From Psychrosphaera saromensis (lineage in GTDB: Bacteria > Pseudomonadota > Gammaproteobacteria > Enterobacterales > Alteromonadaceae): 64,000 nucleotides of DNA. The notes beneath the pieces were generated by a model. The model searched no databases, was not told where the DNA came from, and saw only the letters and a list, made by a program, of their open reading frames with translations. Within the stretch, counting starts at the first letter, position 1. Each line of letters starts with the position of its first letter. The DNA is taken from assembly GCF_002954545.1 (NCBI RefSeq), contig NZ_MSCH01000003.1, positions 953,934 to 1,017,933 on the forward strand, read 5' to 3'. Of the stretch, positions 9,510 through 17,669 are shown piece after piece. Made by a program: the position numbers and the translations under genes.

Positions 9510-9893
9510 TCAATACATGGGATTACCATTTTTAGTTGCAGCGGGGATCTCTTGTATTGAATCCCAGTGTTCTACGATTTTTCCAGCATCATCAAAGCGG
9601 AAAAAATCCATAGTCACATATTGATCACCACCTGGCCATGTCTGGTGAGTATGTAACGCTACGAGATCGCCTTCAGCAATAGCTCTAACAAACTCTATAG
9701 TTTTCCCAGGATAATCTCTATCCATCTCACTGAAGTAATCAATAAAGGCCTGCTTACCATCAGCCACAACGGGATTGTGCTGTATGTATTCTTCACCTAC
9801 ATACATATCCACCGCTTTGCTAGGTTCGCCTAAGTAGGCTGTTTTGTAAAAGGCGATGGCATTTTCTTTGTTGCGTTTTAAATCAGGAGTCAT
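9510..9893 (-). CDS. SnoaL-like / NTF2-fold protein
   Basis: 127 residues, no signal peptide. It begins NKENAIAFYKTAYLGEP and contains YIQHNPVVADG, FIDYFSEM and a C-terminal VTMDFFRFDDAGKIVEHWDSIQ. That pattern is typical of the SnoaL-like polyketide-cyclase/NTF2-fold superfamily, which binds small hydrophobic ligands in a cone-shaped pocket. Role unknown. Its placement between a LysR regulator and an NmrA-type reductase suggests a small detoxification or ligand-metabolism cluster. Confidence 0.75.
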   Translation of the reverse strand: MTPDLKRNKENAIAFYKTAYLGEPSKAVDMYVGEEYIQHNPVVADGKQAFIDYFSEMDRDYPGKTIEFVRAIAEGDLVALHTHQTWPGGDQYVTMDFFRFDDAGKIVEHWDSIQEIPAATKNGNPMY

Positions 9894-10248
9894 AGAAAGC
9901 CCTAAAAAATAAGTACATCATGTTTCGAATGATAACGATTTACAATAGACGATATTAACTATTTTAGTTTTATTTAACGGTGATTGAGCTTTTTTGAGTT
10001 TATAGAGAATTAGATTAAACATCTCAACCATTAATATTCCGCCTTATAAAATGGTGAACAAAATTTAGGGGCAAATCAATTTGTTAAAACTCATGGGTGC
10101 CGACGAAACGACTAAATTTTGTCTCTCTATCTTGTCAGCCGCATATACCAAGATTGGTTATAATGAAGGTACCTTGCTAAATTTGAGCTTAAAAGTAAAA
10201 AGAACAATAATATTTAGAATTACAAAATCACAGTCAGCATATTTATCA
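9894..10248. other. Intergenic region without a supported gene
   Basis: 355 nt between the SnoaL-like gene and the LysR gene. It must hold the promoter of the SnoaL-like gene. A short plus-strand frame at 10081-10266 starts with TTG, has no ribosome-binding site, resembles nothing and overlaps the LysR 3' end, so I do not call it. Confidence 0.5.
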
Positions 10249-11127
10249 CTAACAATTTTCAGCTAAAAAGCGTACTAACAGCAAGGTCAAATTTTCGCGC
10301 CGCGATTTATTCGGCCAAACGGCATAATAGCCTAAAGATTTAAGTTTCCATTCTGGTAATACATGCACCAAATCACCATTTTTAATATCGTCGGCAACAA
10401 TATGCTCTGGTAAATAAGCTAAGCCCATATGTTTTTTGACAAAGCTAGACAAAGCGTCAGCGCTATTCACACTAAAGCGAGTGTTTTCTGTGATAGATAC
10501 TTTTTCGCCAGTCGGAGATTCAAACTCTACAGAACTAGAACGAATATCAAAGCGTATCCAGTCCCAACTTAATAAATCTGATGGGTGAGTTGGTGTAACT
10601 TTGCTTGCTAGATACTTGTTACTAGCGACTAATAAACGTCTTCCATCATAAAGTTTACGGGACATCATAGTACTATCTTGTAACCAACCCACGCGAATAC
10701 TCATGTCGATGCCTTCATTCAAAATGTCGACTATGTGATCAGTGAACATCAAAGATAGGGTGACTTTAGGGTATTGTTTAGCAAATTCAGCAATGGCTGT
10801 TGAAATCGTTGAGTAGGTAAGAAAAGCAGGAAGAGATATTCGCAAAGTCCCAATGTGCTGTTGTGAAAGTGCATTCAGCTCATTTAAACCAGCCTCTGCA
10901 TTTTTTAGCATTTCTAAAGCATGAGTATAAAACTTGGCTCCTTCGCTAGTCAGTACTAGTTTTCGGGTTGACCTGTATAGCAAGGTTACACCTAAATACT
11001 GCTCTAGATCTGCGACTGTTTGACTAGTTCTTGATGGTGCTAAATTCAAAGTTTTAGCTGCTCGACGAAAAGATCCTTCATCTACTACTCTGGCAAAAAT
11101 GGCCATGTGCTTTAAGTGATTTATCAT
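10249..11127 (-). CDS. LysR-family transcriptional regulator
   Basis: 292 residues. The winged helix-turn-helix spans residues 3-62 (FARVVDEGSFRRAAKTLNLAPSRTSQTVADLE followed by LGVTLLYRSTRKLVLT). The effector-binding domain spans about 88-290 with the PBP2-like GTLRISLP and FTDHIVDILNEGIDMSIRVGWL. The sequence resembles the AaeR/DhcR-like subgroup. It is divergent from the beta-barrel gene at 11272, and the SnoaL-like and NmrA-like genes lie downstream on the same strand; LysR proteins usually control divergent or adjacent genes. The inducer is unknown. Confidence 0.9.
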   Translation of the reverse strand: MINHLKHMAIFARVVDEGSFRRAAKTLNLAPSRTSQTVADLEQYLGVTLLYRSTRKLVLTSEGAKFYTHALEMLKNAEAGLNELNALSQQHIGTLRISLPAFLTYSTISTAIAEFAKQYPKVTLSLMFTDHIVDILNEGIDMSIRVGWLQDSTMMSRKLYDGRRLLVASNKYLASKVTPTHPSDLLSWDWIRFDIRSSSVEFESPTGEKVSITENTRFSVNSADALSSFVKKHMGLAYLPEHIVADDIKNGDLVHVLPEWKLKSLGYYAVWPNKSRRENLTLLLVRFLAENC

Positions 11128-11271
11128 TGTTCTGTTTTTCAGAATTATAAAATCAAATTATTGCATATATTCAGGGTAATCAGAAAGGAATAAGATCGTT
11201 TCGAGTTTAATAAAACAGCATTGAAAATGAATTTCCCATTTTTAATGGATGAAAACATTAAAGGATAAACG

Positions 11272-11994
11272 ATGAAATATATTCCAAAAACATTAGCAAT
11301 TAGCATTGCGGTTGCTTTAGCAGCTCCAATGATAGCTCAAGCCGATGGTTTTTATGGCACAGGTCAATTGGGTAGCAGTCAACAAATAAATGGCTCTCAA
11401 GCCTATGGTAACAATATTGCGAAAGATACTGATTTCCCAGCTGAGTTTGATGTGAATTCCGGCACAGTAGGAAGTATCGGAATAGGTTATATAATCAATA
11501 GACAATTCCGCGTTGAAGGCCGTATAGGTTATCGAGAAAGTAGCTTTGATCAACAAAGGTTTGGTACAGGAGCTCGCACAGATGAAGAATATATCTTGGA
11601 TGGTGAAATCGAAAGTTTCACTTATACAATAGAAGGCTTTTATGACTTCGCTAATGACTCAGTTTTCACTCCTTATATTAAAGCGGGTATAGGGATTGCT
11701 GATAATAGTTATTCGGCCAAATTAGGAGGGGCTGGCGTAGCCGCATTTGACCCCTTTGATGGATCTGCTGATGGTTTTTACGACGGTTACGCCGACGACA
11801 AATCAACTGAACTTTCTTGGAATCTAGGTTTCGGTGTTAATTACCAATTAACTGAAATTGCAGCCGTTTACGCTGAATATCAGTACACCTATTTAGGTGA
11901 TGTCATGACTGGACAAGATTTATTTACAGATGGTTTTATGATCGATGATCTAGCAGCCAATGAACTATCAATCGGTCTTCGAATTAACTTTTAA
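11272..11994 (+). CDS. Outer-membrane beta-barrel protein (OMP_b-brl type)
   Basis: 240 residues. The signal peptide (basic MKYIPK, hydrophobic core, cleavage near AQA-DG at 24-25) is followed by alternating amphipathic strands: FYGTGQLGSSQQ, GSIGIGYIINRQFRVEGRIGYRES, FTPYIKAGIGIA and AVYAEYQYTYLGDV. The C-terminus LSIGLRINF is the classic terminal-Phe barrel signature. Probably an 8-stranded barrel of the OmpX/OprF-N-terminal kind. AAGGA precedes the ATG at good spacing. It heads a two-gene unit with the ABM-like gene 13 nt downstream and is divergent from LysR, its likely regulator. Confidence 0.85.
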   Translation: MKYIPKTLAISIAVALAAPMIAQADGFYGTGQLGSSQQINGSQAYGNNIAKDTDFPAEFDVNSGTVGSIGIGYIINRQFRVEGRIGYRESSFDQQRFGTGARTDEEYILDGEIESFTYTIEGFYDFANDSVFTPYIKAGIGIADNSYSAKLGGAGVAAFDPFDGSADGFYDGYADDKSTELSWNLGFGVNYQLTEIAAVYAEYQYTYLGDVMTGQDLFTDGFMIDDLAANELSIGLRINF

Positions 11995-12007
11995 CTAGGA
12001 AAAAATA

Positions 12008-12358
12008 ATGAAATCAATCAATAAACTAATACTAAGTCTAGCTATGTTAACTTCGCCAATATTTGCCTTTGCTGAAGTAATTGAAGTCGCAAGTTTTAAT
12101 CTTAATAAAGATGTGACTTATCAAGAATTTTCGGTAATTGATAAGACCGTAGAAAAAGAACATGTAAGTAAACAACCTGGCTTTATTTCGAGAGAAACAG
12201 CTAAAGGTGAAAAGGGCGAATGGCTAGTTGTAGTTCATTGGGAAACATTAAAAGATGCTGATGCCTCAATGAATAGTTTTATGCAAGCGAAAGCAGCAAG
12301 CACGTTTATGTCAAAAATTGATACATCCAGTATGATTATGAAACGTTATACTAAATAA
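12008..12358 (+). CDS. Exported ABM-like (dimeric alpha/beta barrel) protein
   Basis: 116 residues with a signal peptide (MKSINKLILSLAMLTSPIFAFA). The mature part, IEVASFNLNKDVTYQEFSVIDKTV...QPGFISRETA...WLVVVHWETLKDADASM, follows the antibiotic-biosynthesis-monooxygenase/dimeric alpha-beta-barrel pattern. AGGAAA lies 8 nt before the ATG. It is co-transcribed with the barrel protein 13 nt upstream. Export to the periplasm is unusual for this fold. Function unknown. The broken gene at 16356 belongs to the same broad fold. Confidence 0.75.
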   Translation: MKSINKLILSLAMLTSPIFAFAEVIEVASFNLNKDVTYQEFSVIDKTVEKEHVSKQPGFISRETAKGEKGEWLVVVHWETLKDADASMNSFMQAKAASTFMSKIDTSSMIMKRYTK

Positions 12359-12494
12359 TTACAAAGCAAAAAGTTATTTGGGGTAAACGATACTTACCTC
12401 AAATAAAACGCTTTTAAATGTTTTCTTCAAAGTACTCTTGTTTTGATTAAAGCTGCTTTCCAATTTTTATGTACGTTTGATTATATAAAAAAAC

Positions 12495-12520
12495 AAAAAC
12501 CTGCTGAAGCAGGTTTTTTT
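12495..12520 (+). terminator. Rho-independent terminator
   Basis: AAAACCTGC and GCAGGTTTT around a TGAA loop, followed by a run of T. It ends the barrel/ABM-like unit, about 140 nt after the ABM-like stop. Confidence 0.85.
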
Positions 12521-12751
12521 ATTTTAAGAGGCTTGTATTGTGAACCAACAATTAAATGGCCAGCGCAATTAAATTTGTGGATGAAAGAGCAAGAGTTAGA
12601 GTTAGAGTCGGGCGTTGTGTTATTGATGCCACAACAACTGAAGTAATAAACGCTAGATAAGGTTATGAAAATAGTTTTTATAACCTGTGTGACTCCATTT
12701 ATATTGAGTTTTAGGCCAGTGGTTTCGTTACTGTTTTTTAAGTCATGAAAC

Positions 12752-12784
12752 AACTAAGCCACTTAGAATATAAGTGGCTTAGTT
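12752..12784. terminator. Hairpin, likely terminator for the nitroreductase gene
   Basis: A perfect 14-bp stem (AACTAAGCCACTTA with its complement) and a 5-nt GAATA loop, about 60 nt past the 3' end of the minus-strand nitroreductase gene. T-tracts are short on both sides, so efficiency is uncertain. Confidence 0.6.
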
Positions 12785-12845
12785 TATTGAGCTAATGCTA
12801 ATGCTAATACTAACGCTGGTTAGCGTTTAGAGCTTTTTAACAAGC

Positions 12846-13514
12846 TTATAAAACTTGGATTATTTGCTCTTTCGCTAAACGCGACTTAGGTAACTTAGCG
12901 TTATAATCTTCAGCGTCATCATGGTAGCCAAGCACTAATGCTACGTCACAGATGTAACCGTCTAATTCTTTTTCAAAAATTTCACCAATAAGTTCAGCAT
13001 CTACGCCTTCCATTGGGGTTGAGTCAATACCTAAACGCGCTGCTGCATGCATGGTGTTACCTAAAGCAATGTAGGTTTGTGCTTTAGTCCATGTTGCATT
13101 GTTGCCTTGCTCATCTGTATTCATATCAACAAAAGCAAAAGCGCCAAACGCTTGCTCACGGTTCTCAGCTTGAGTGCGACCATTTTTAATATCGGCATCA
13201 ATGACTTTTGCGTAATCATCGCGAGTATATTCAGGGTTGTAAGCAAATAAAATAACGTGCGAGGCTGTTTTAATGTGTGGCTGATTAAACTGAAACTTAT
13301 TAGCAAAAGTATTATGCATACGTTCTTTAGCTTCATCAGACTCAATAACAATAAACTTCCAAGGTTGTGAGTTAATTGATGAAGGAGAAAGACGCATAGC
13401 TTCAAAAACTACGTCTAGGTCATCTTGAGGAATACGCTTGGTGGTATAGCGTTTAGTAGTATAACGTTTTTCTAAATCACTAATGATTGGGTGAGTCGTG
13501 TTTTGTTGAGTCAT
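12846..13514 (-). CDS. NAD(P)H-dependent nitroreductase (NfsB-like)
   Basis: 222 residues. FMN-binding nitroreductase fold: MRLSPSSINSQPWKFIVIES near the N-terminus, then ASHVILFAYNP, the mid-region ALGNTMHAAARLGIDSTPMEG and the C-terminal DVALVLGYHDDAEDYNAKLPKSRL. These match the NfsB/YfkO group that reduces nitroaromatics and quinones. Oddity: the usual RYTTK near residue 17 is doubled to KRYTTKRYTTKR by a diverged 15-nt tandem duplication. GGAGAA lies well placed before the ATG. It follows the OpuAC-like gene by 89 nt on the same strand. Confidence 0.88.
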   Translation of the reverse strand: MTQQNTTHPIISDLEKRYTTKRYTTKRIPQDDLDVVFEAMRLSPSSINSQPWKFIVIESDEAKERMHNTFANKFQFNQPHIKTASHVILFAYNPEYTRDDYAKVIDADIKNGRTQAENREQAFGAFAFVDMNTDEQGNNATWTKAQTYIALGNTMHAAARLGIDSTPMEGVDAELIGEIFEKELDGYICDVALVLGYHDDAEDYNAKLPKSRLAKEQIIQVL

Positions 13515-13603
13515 GGGTTTCTCCGTTAGGTGGCCTGTTTTGCCGATGTTTACTATGTTGAGGCTTTGTTATTAAAAACAAAGCCCGTGTAACAATTAAT
13601 TAC

Positions 13604-14380
13604 TTATTTGCTGAGCCATTGGCGAGTAACTTCATCTAATACCTGTCGCTCTTTACTAACTTTGTAATCAAGCGCGGCAATTATGTCGTTTGAAAAATGT
13701 AGCTTATCAAGTGTTTCTAATTGTGTTTGACTAAAAAGTGCTTGTTTATCTTCTCTTAATAATAAAACCGCTCTATCAACGTTACCGAGTAAACCTTTAG
13801 GGTCTGCAAGTTCACGTATATTATGTTTATGGTGTAAAAATTGCGGCTTCCAAAGTGGTACTACGCACCATGTGTTTGTCGTGATTGCATCTTCAAAAGC
13901 GCTAAAACAATCTTCTTCTGTGCCCGTGAAAAACTCATAACCTGCTTGGGTTAATCCGTACTCTTTCATCATGTTGATAGAGAAACGAGTAATGCCAGCA
14001 CCGGCATTAATGCCCTGAATAGATTTTTGCATTTTTGCGATTACGTCAGGTTTAAGTAAGTCGCTAATTTGGCTTACGATTTGCTCTGGTATGTAATCTG
14101 GCACGCCCCAATGAGCATAAGGTTGATAATGTAAACCAAGCTCCATAAGTGGCATAACTTGCTCTACATCTGCTTTATAAATACCGTGGCTTGAAGGCAG
14201 CCACGCAGAAGCGAGTAGATCTATCTCACCTGATTTTAAATTTTTAAAGTTGTCTTGATGCGGCGCGTAAATACGCTCAACGCTAAAGCCCATATCAGTT
14301 AAAACATGGCTGACAATTGAAGCGGTAACTCGATGAAATGATAAGTCGGTTACACCTAATTTTAGATGTGGCTTATTCAT
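13604..14380 (-). CDS. OpuAC-like glycine-betaine-type substrate-binding domain protein without signal peptide
   Basis: 258 residues. The fold pattern is that of the OpuAC/ProX substrate-binding domain of quaternary-amine ABC transporters: LKLGVTDLSFHRVTASIVSHVL, GEIDLLASAWLPSSHG, AHWGVPDYIPE, GINAGAGITRFSINMMKEYGL and CVVPLWKPQFLHHKHNIREL. Unlike transport proteins it begins MNKPHLKLGV with no signal peptide or lipobox, and no permease or ATPase genes are nearby. It is therefore probably a cytoplasmic ligand binder or a repurposed enzyme. Its ATG overlaps the stop of the thioredoxin-like gene by 4 nt, so the two are translationally coupled. Confidence 0.8.
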   Translation of the reverse strand: MNKPHLKLGVTDLSFHRVTASIVSHVLTDMGFSVERIYAPHQDNFKNLKSGEIDLLASAWLPSSHGIYKADVEQVMPLMELGLHYQPYAHWGVPDYIPEQIVSQISDLLKPDVIAKMQKSIQGINAGAGITRFSINMMKEYGLTQAGYEFFTGTEEDCFSAFEDAITTNTWCVVPLWKPQFLHHKHNIRELADPKGLLGNVDRAVLLLREDKQALFSQTQLETLDKLHFSNDIIAALDYKVSKERQVLDEVTRQWLSK

Positions 14381-14931
14381 AGTGTGTTACTCCATTTGAT
14401 AGAGCAACCCATGCTTGGTATTTGCTCTTTTGGACCTTGGCCTGTTGTGGCTATTTGGCGCATTGCATTGATGAGTTCTGGCGAACGGTTAGTAGCATCA
14501 TTCATTTTTGTATCGTCTAACCTGCCGCGATATTGCAGTTGCCCATGCTTATTAAAACCAAAAAAATCAGGTGTACATACCGCGCCATAGGCTTTGCCTA
14601 CGCGCAGGTCTTCATCAACCAAATACGGGAATAAAAAACCATGTTGTTTAGCAAATTTTTCCATATTGGCCGGAGAGTCTTCTGCAACATATCGATAGTC
14701 GTTTGACATAATCGCTAATACATTAATGCCTTCACTGATAAGTAGCGCCGTGTCTTGGCTCAAACGTTCGGCTATGCGTTGTACGTAAGGGCAGTGGTTG
14801 CAAATAAACATAATAAGTAAGCCATTTTCGCCAAGGTTATCGGCTAATGAAAACGACTCTCCTAATGGATTTTTTAATGTGAAGTTAGGGGCTTTCCAGC
14901 CAAAATCGCAAATGGGAGTATCTAATAACAT
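14377..14931 (-). CDS. Thioredoxin-fold (AhpC/TSA-like) redox protein
   Basis: 184 residues. Thioredoxin/peroxiredoxin-like core: APNFTLKNPLGESFSLADNLGENGLLIMFICNHCPYV with a CxxC (Cys44, Cys47; CNHC), then GINVLAIMSNDYRYVAEDSPANM and VCTPDFFGFNKHGQLQYRGRLDD, which carries the cis-Pro segment. There is no signal peptide, so it is cytosolic. Its 3' end overlaps the OpuAC-like gene by 4 nt. It follows the Yellow/MRJP-like gene by 95 nt on the same strand, probably one operon. Likely a thiol peroxidase or disulfide reductase; partner unknown. Confidence 0.85.
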   Translation of the reverse strand: MLLDTPICDFGWKAPNFTLKNPLGESFSLADNLGENGLLIMFICNHCPYVQRIAERLSQDTALLISEGINVLAIMSNDYRYVAEDSPANMEKFAKQHGFLFPYLVDEDLRVGKAYGAVCTPDFFGFNKHGQLQYRGRLDDTKMNDATNRSPELINAMRQIATTGQGPKEQIPSMGCSIKWSNTL

Positions 14932-15026
14932 ATGTTAACTCCTAGCAGGCCAGCGTTGATGCCTGGCCTGGTTAAATTTTCTATTTAAATTCTGGTTAGA
15001 ATCTATTTAAGTTATTGCTAAAAAAT

Positions 15027-16130
15027 TTACTGTTTAAAGCGAAAGCGCGTTAATACGTAAGGCGGTTTAGCATTACCAAGACCTTGGCTGAACGCCGGGT
15101 GTTGATGAAGTTGGTCTTGTGTTACATAAATCCAACCTTCGCTAACGGCTAAGCTGTCTGGCCATGATAATTTTTTATCTTGCACGATGATTTCGTAGTG
15201 GCCTTTAGTCGTTAAGCCGATGGCGTTGTTTTCAAGATCAGTGACTAAAATGCCACCGCCGGGGGCGTAGGTCATGCCATCGCTTGGATTTTTAGGGCCA
15301 AATATTTCAATGTTTTTTTCTTTTTTACTATTGGAGTAACTGCTATTAGCCAATGTTTTTGCTGGAATACGGTAAACCTTGGTGCCAGTAAATGAGCCAA
15401 AGTAAACCCACTCGTTATCGTCATCAATCGTTATTGGGTTTAAACCAAAGCGAAGATTAGTGGTTTTTCCTTCAGGTGATTTAGATGCGACAGGTGACGC
15501 TTCAATAACAAGGTCACGCTCTTCAGGCATTAGCGTTGCGCTGCCTTCAAGTACGCGAGTAGAGTCGCCCGTTTTTAAATCAACAACAATAAAGGCTGGC
15601 TTGGTTGCACCCATAAAATTACCGAACGACATATCAGCAATGTAAATTTTGTTATTAAGCTCATCAATGACAAAGTCTTGTAAGAATGAGTTAGCAAGTA
15701 CCGCTGATTTACTTAACGTTATGGTATTTACTAAGCTGTTATTTACGCTATTCCAGGCAATAAGTTTAGGCGCTACCTTTTCACTGCCCATGTCTAAGAT
15801 CCACACAACGCCTTTACTATCGCTATGTATGCCAATGACTGCAGCCAGACCTACTTCGCCAATTTCTGGACCGTCTGCCCAATCGGTTGTTGGAAATGGT
15901 TGTTGCGCACCATTAGCCATAATTTCAACAACGCGTGTTTTAGGGTTATCTAACGGGTGCATACTCACTAACATTCTGCCTGCTGGTGTAATAGTAATAC
16001 CTGCACCACGGTACTCAGTAAAAGTTGTTACTGTTTCAAGTGGACCAACTTCTGCTGCGTTAAGATTTGTAAGGGCGCTTGCTACTAGTGATAGTGTGGC
16101 TATGGCTAAAGTGCTTTTTAACTGTTTCAT
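15027..16130 (-). CDS. Secreted Yellow/major-royal-jelly-protein-like beta-propeller
   Basis: 367 residues with a signal peptide (MKQLKSTLAIATLSLVASALTNLNA-AE). The propeller repeats show GAGITITPAGRMLVSMHPLDNPKTRVVEI, VWILDMGSE, NSFLQDFVIDELNNKIYIADMS, LRFGLNPITIDDDNEWVYFG, PSDGMTYAPGGGILVTDLENNAIG and LSWPDSLAVSEGWIYVTQDQLHQHP. These resemble the MRJP/Yellow (dopachrome-tautomerase-related) family of SMP-30-like propellers. Periplasmic or secreted. Bacterial members have no firm function. First gene of the run that continues with the thioredoxin-like, OpuAC-like and nitroreductase genes. Confidence 0.82.
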   Translation of the reverse strand: MKQLKSTLAIATLSLVASALTNLNAAEVGPLETVTTFTEYRGAGITITPAGRMLVSMHPLDNPKTRVVEIMANGAQQPFPTTDWADGPEIGEVGLAAVIGIHSDSKGVVWILDMGSEKVAPKLIAWNSVNNSLVNTITLSKSAVLANSFLQDFVIDELNNKIYIADMSFGNFMGATKPAFIVVDLKTGDSTRVLEGSATLMPEERDLVIEASPVASKSPEGKTTNLRFGLNPITIDDDNEWVYFGSFTGTKVYRIPAKTLANSSYSNSKKEKNIEIFGPKNPSDGMTYAPGGGILVTDLENNAIGLTTKGHYEIIVQDKKLSWPDSLAVSEGWIYVTQDQLHQHPAFSQGLGNAKPPYVLTRFRFKQ

Positions 16131-16307
16131 AATTTGTTACTCGCTGTATTTATCTAAATTGTGAATAAGGCCGCACAGATCTTATGTTCATTTATGAACA
16201 GCCTTATTGTTTGCTTGAATGAATAATAGGCGGGTATTGAAATGTAATAAACAGTGTAATAATTGAATCTTTATCAAATATTTATAGATAATAAAAATAT
16301 GCAATAA

Positions 16308-16335
16308 AAAAACACCAATATAAATTGGTGTTTTT
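16308..16335. terminator. Rho-independent terminator
   Basis: A 12-bp stem, AAAAACACCAAT with its complement, around an ATAA loop, with T-tracts in both directions. It lies just downstream of the broken ABM gene on the minus strand. Confidence 0.85.
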
Positions 16336-16355
16336 AGTTAGCAGACAATCTGTTG

Positions 16356-16640
16356 TTAACTGATAGCGGTCAGCTCACTAGCATTCATCGAAACAATACA
16401 GCCATCAACTTCTGCTAAGTAGTTTTTAAAATTCTGCGCATCTACATGCTGTTGCCATAATTCATAACTTTGCCAGTTTTCATAAAACACAAAATGAGCA
16501 TCATCTTGGTTATTCTGATGCAAGGTGTAAGTAACACATTCAGGCTCTTTGTGCGTCTGTTCAATAAGTAACAAAAGTGCACTTTTGACAGGGGCGATTC
16601 TATCGCTGTTAGCAAAAATTTAGCTGCGGTAGTTCAACAT
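16356..16640 (-). pseudogene. ABM-family (YgiN-like) monooxygenase, interrupted by an in-frame stop
   Basis: The C-terminal 72 codons (TTG at 16574 to the stop at 16356) read as the YgiN-like quinol monooxygenase pattern: HKEPECVTYTLHQNNQDDAHFVFYENWQSYELWQQHVD. Family members need about 25 more N-terminal residues. Reading upstream in the same frame gives IFANSDRIAPVKSALLLL, which aligns with that missing strand and helix, then a TAA at 16620-16622, then MLNYRS starting with ATG at 16640. The reading from that ATG has the normal length but is cut by the stop after six codons. Either it is a nonsense-mutated pseudogene or a shortened protein starts at TTG; the conserved sequence upstream of the TTG favours decay. 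Confidence 0.65.
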
Positions 16641-16833
16641 TAATCAGTGTCTGAAGCTGGACGTGATTGTGTAACCTATTACTTTCTAGATGGTGGAGTT
16701 AGTTTACGTTTTACACTCATTTAGATAAACAACATAATCATTGAAGAATTATCAAAAAGTAATAGATAATCTTAATGTTGATTTATGCTTTTAATGCTGC
16801 AGGGAGTATATTTTTTGTTATTAGCTTCAATTA

Positions 16834-17030
16834 GATCTAACCGAAGTGGATTTATAAAAATGTTGTTAGAAGACCTACAGGTAATATTAAAAGTATTACC
16901 GCCGATGCTTCAAATCTCGATATGCGAACGGCCACTGCGGCAGTTAAAAGGGCAGAAAATCGCTTGGGCTAGATCTATTTATTTGTACCACTCGTCATTT
17001 TCGTTTGTCAGCTGAGGGAACGCTATACCC
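16834..17030 (+). pseudogene. LysR-type regulator, N-terminal HTH relic with two frameshifts
   Basis: Three successive pieces in two reading frames join into a LysR winged helix. DLTEVDL (16834-16854) is followed by a stop. NVVRRPTGNIKSITADASNLDM then RTATAAVKRAENRLG runs at 16859-16969. After a shift comes LDLFICTTRHFRLSAEGTLYP (16969-17031). The join RAENRLG-LDLF-TTRHFRLSAEG is the canonical LysR helix-to-wing pattern. The effector domain is missing; at 17034 the sequence runs into a terminator-like hairpin and the groEL-tail relic. No start codon or ribosome-binding site survives. Clearly dead. Confidence 0.75.
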
Positions 17031-17033
17031 ATT

Positions 17034-17133
17034 TAAAAAAGCCCGTAGACAATAAAATCTGCGGGCTTTTCTGTTTTCAGCTTATGGGGCTGAGGTATCT
17101 ACATAGTCAAATTCGACTACATCATGCCGCCCA
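17034..17133. repeat. Diverged copy of the groEL 3' end and terminator (copy C, relic)
   Basis: A terminator hairpin with the same AAAAAAGCCCGTA start as at 19965, then diverged spacer, then TTCGACTACATCATGCCGCC and CA at 17112-17133. The last 22 nt are identical to 20065-20086, the final codons (GGMM-stop) of groEL on the minus strand. Beyond 17133 similarity ends. It looks like a decayed fragment of a groEL 3' end. Confidence 0.7.
17037..17070. terminator. Terminator-like hairpin
   Basis: GCCCGTAGA (17041-17049) pairs with TCTGCGGGC (17058-17066) with one G-U pair, flanked by A- and T-tracts. It lies inside copy C and may no longer serve any gene. Confidence 0.6.
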
Positions 17134-17669
17134 CCTACAACTTAACCAACTGATATTTAAATAAAAATAAAATTCATGAAGAGGGATACCACCCCCTACC
17201 AATTAAGGGGCTTAATTAAACAGTTACAATTTGATGAAATAATATGCTTCTTAAACATTCCACCCTGTATCATCATTATTTCAACACAGAGTGTAAAATT
17301 GTTACTACTCATTGTGTGGATAGTCACCTAAGAACTTCATCAGATACTAAAAGCCTTCTAGAGGACGGCTCTTAGCCAGAAGCTGACATTAACACTTGTA
17401 AAATCATAAACATATTAGGGGAAATTTGAATCAGAAATCACTATAGGTTAAAGGGGAGGGGGTAAACTCAAGCAGACGATTGAAATCGTTCGTTTTAAAA
17501 CAAAGTCAGAATTTTAAGTTTAAGTCGCTTTTTGTCTTTAACCGGTTATAAACTATAAGTTAGTGGTCCAAATGGTTCATCCGCCACATATCAATTAACA
17601 GGAAATTAAAGCTTTAAGCGTACATTATATTTAATAAGCTTAACCGATAGCTTAGCTTTGTCATTATTT
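17134..17669. other. Intergenic stretch with no recognisable gene
   Basis: 536 nt between the groEL-tail relic and the small membrane protein gene. All frames are broken, and I see no homology to a known family, no insertion-sequence ends and no strong terminator. Given the pseudogenes on both sides it is probably decayed coding DNA. Confidence 0.5.

Noticed and set aside
10081..10266. 61-codon plus-strand frame after the SnoaL-like gene
   Set aside because: TTG start, no ribosome-binding site, no family likeness, and overlaps the 3' end of the LysR gene.
12443..12646. 67-codon plus-strand frame
   Set aside because: It runs through the terminator hairpin at 12495-12520; the PAEAGFF segment is the usual translation of a CTGCTGAAGCAG stem. 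Its C-terminal part could be debris but nothing is recognisable.
12481..12753. 90-codon minus-strand frame ending KKPASAGF
   Set aside because: The conserved-looking tail is just the terminator read in reverse, a common false gene call.
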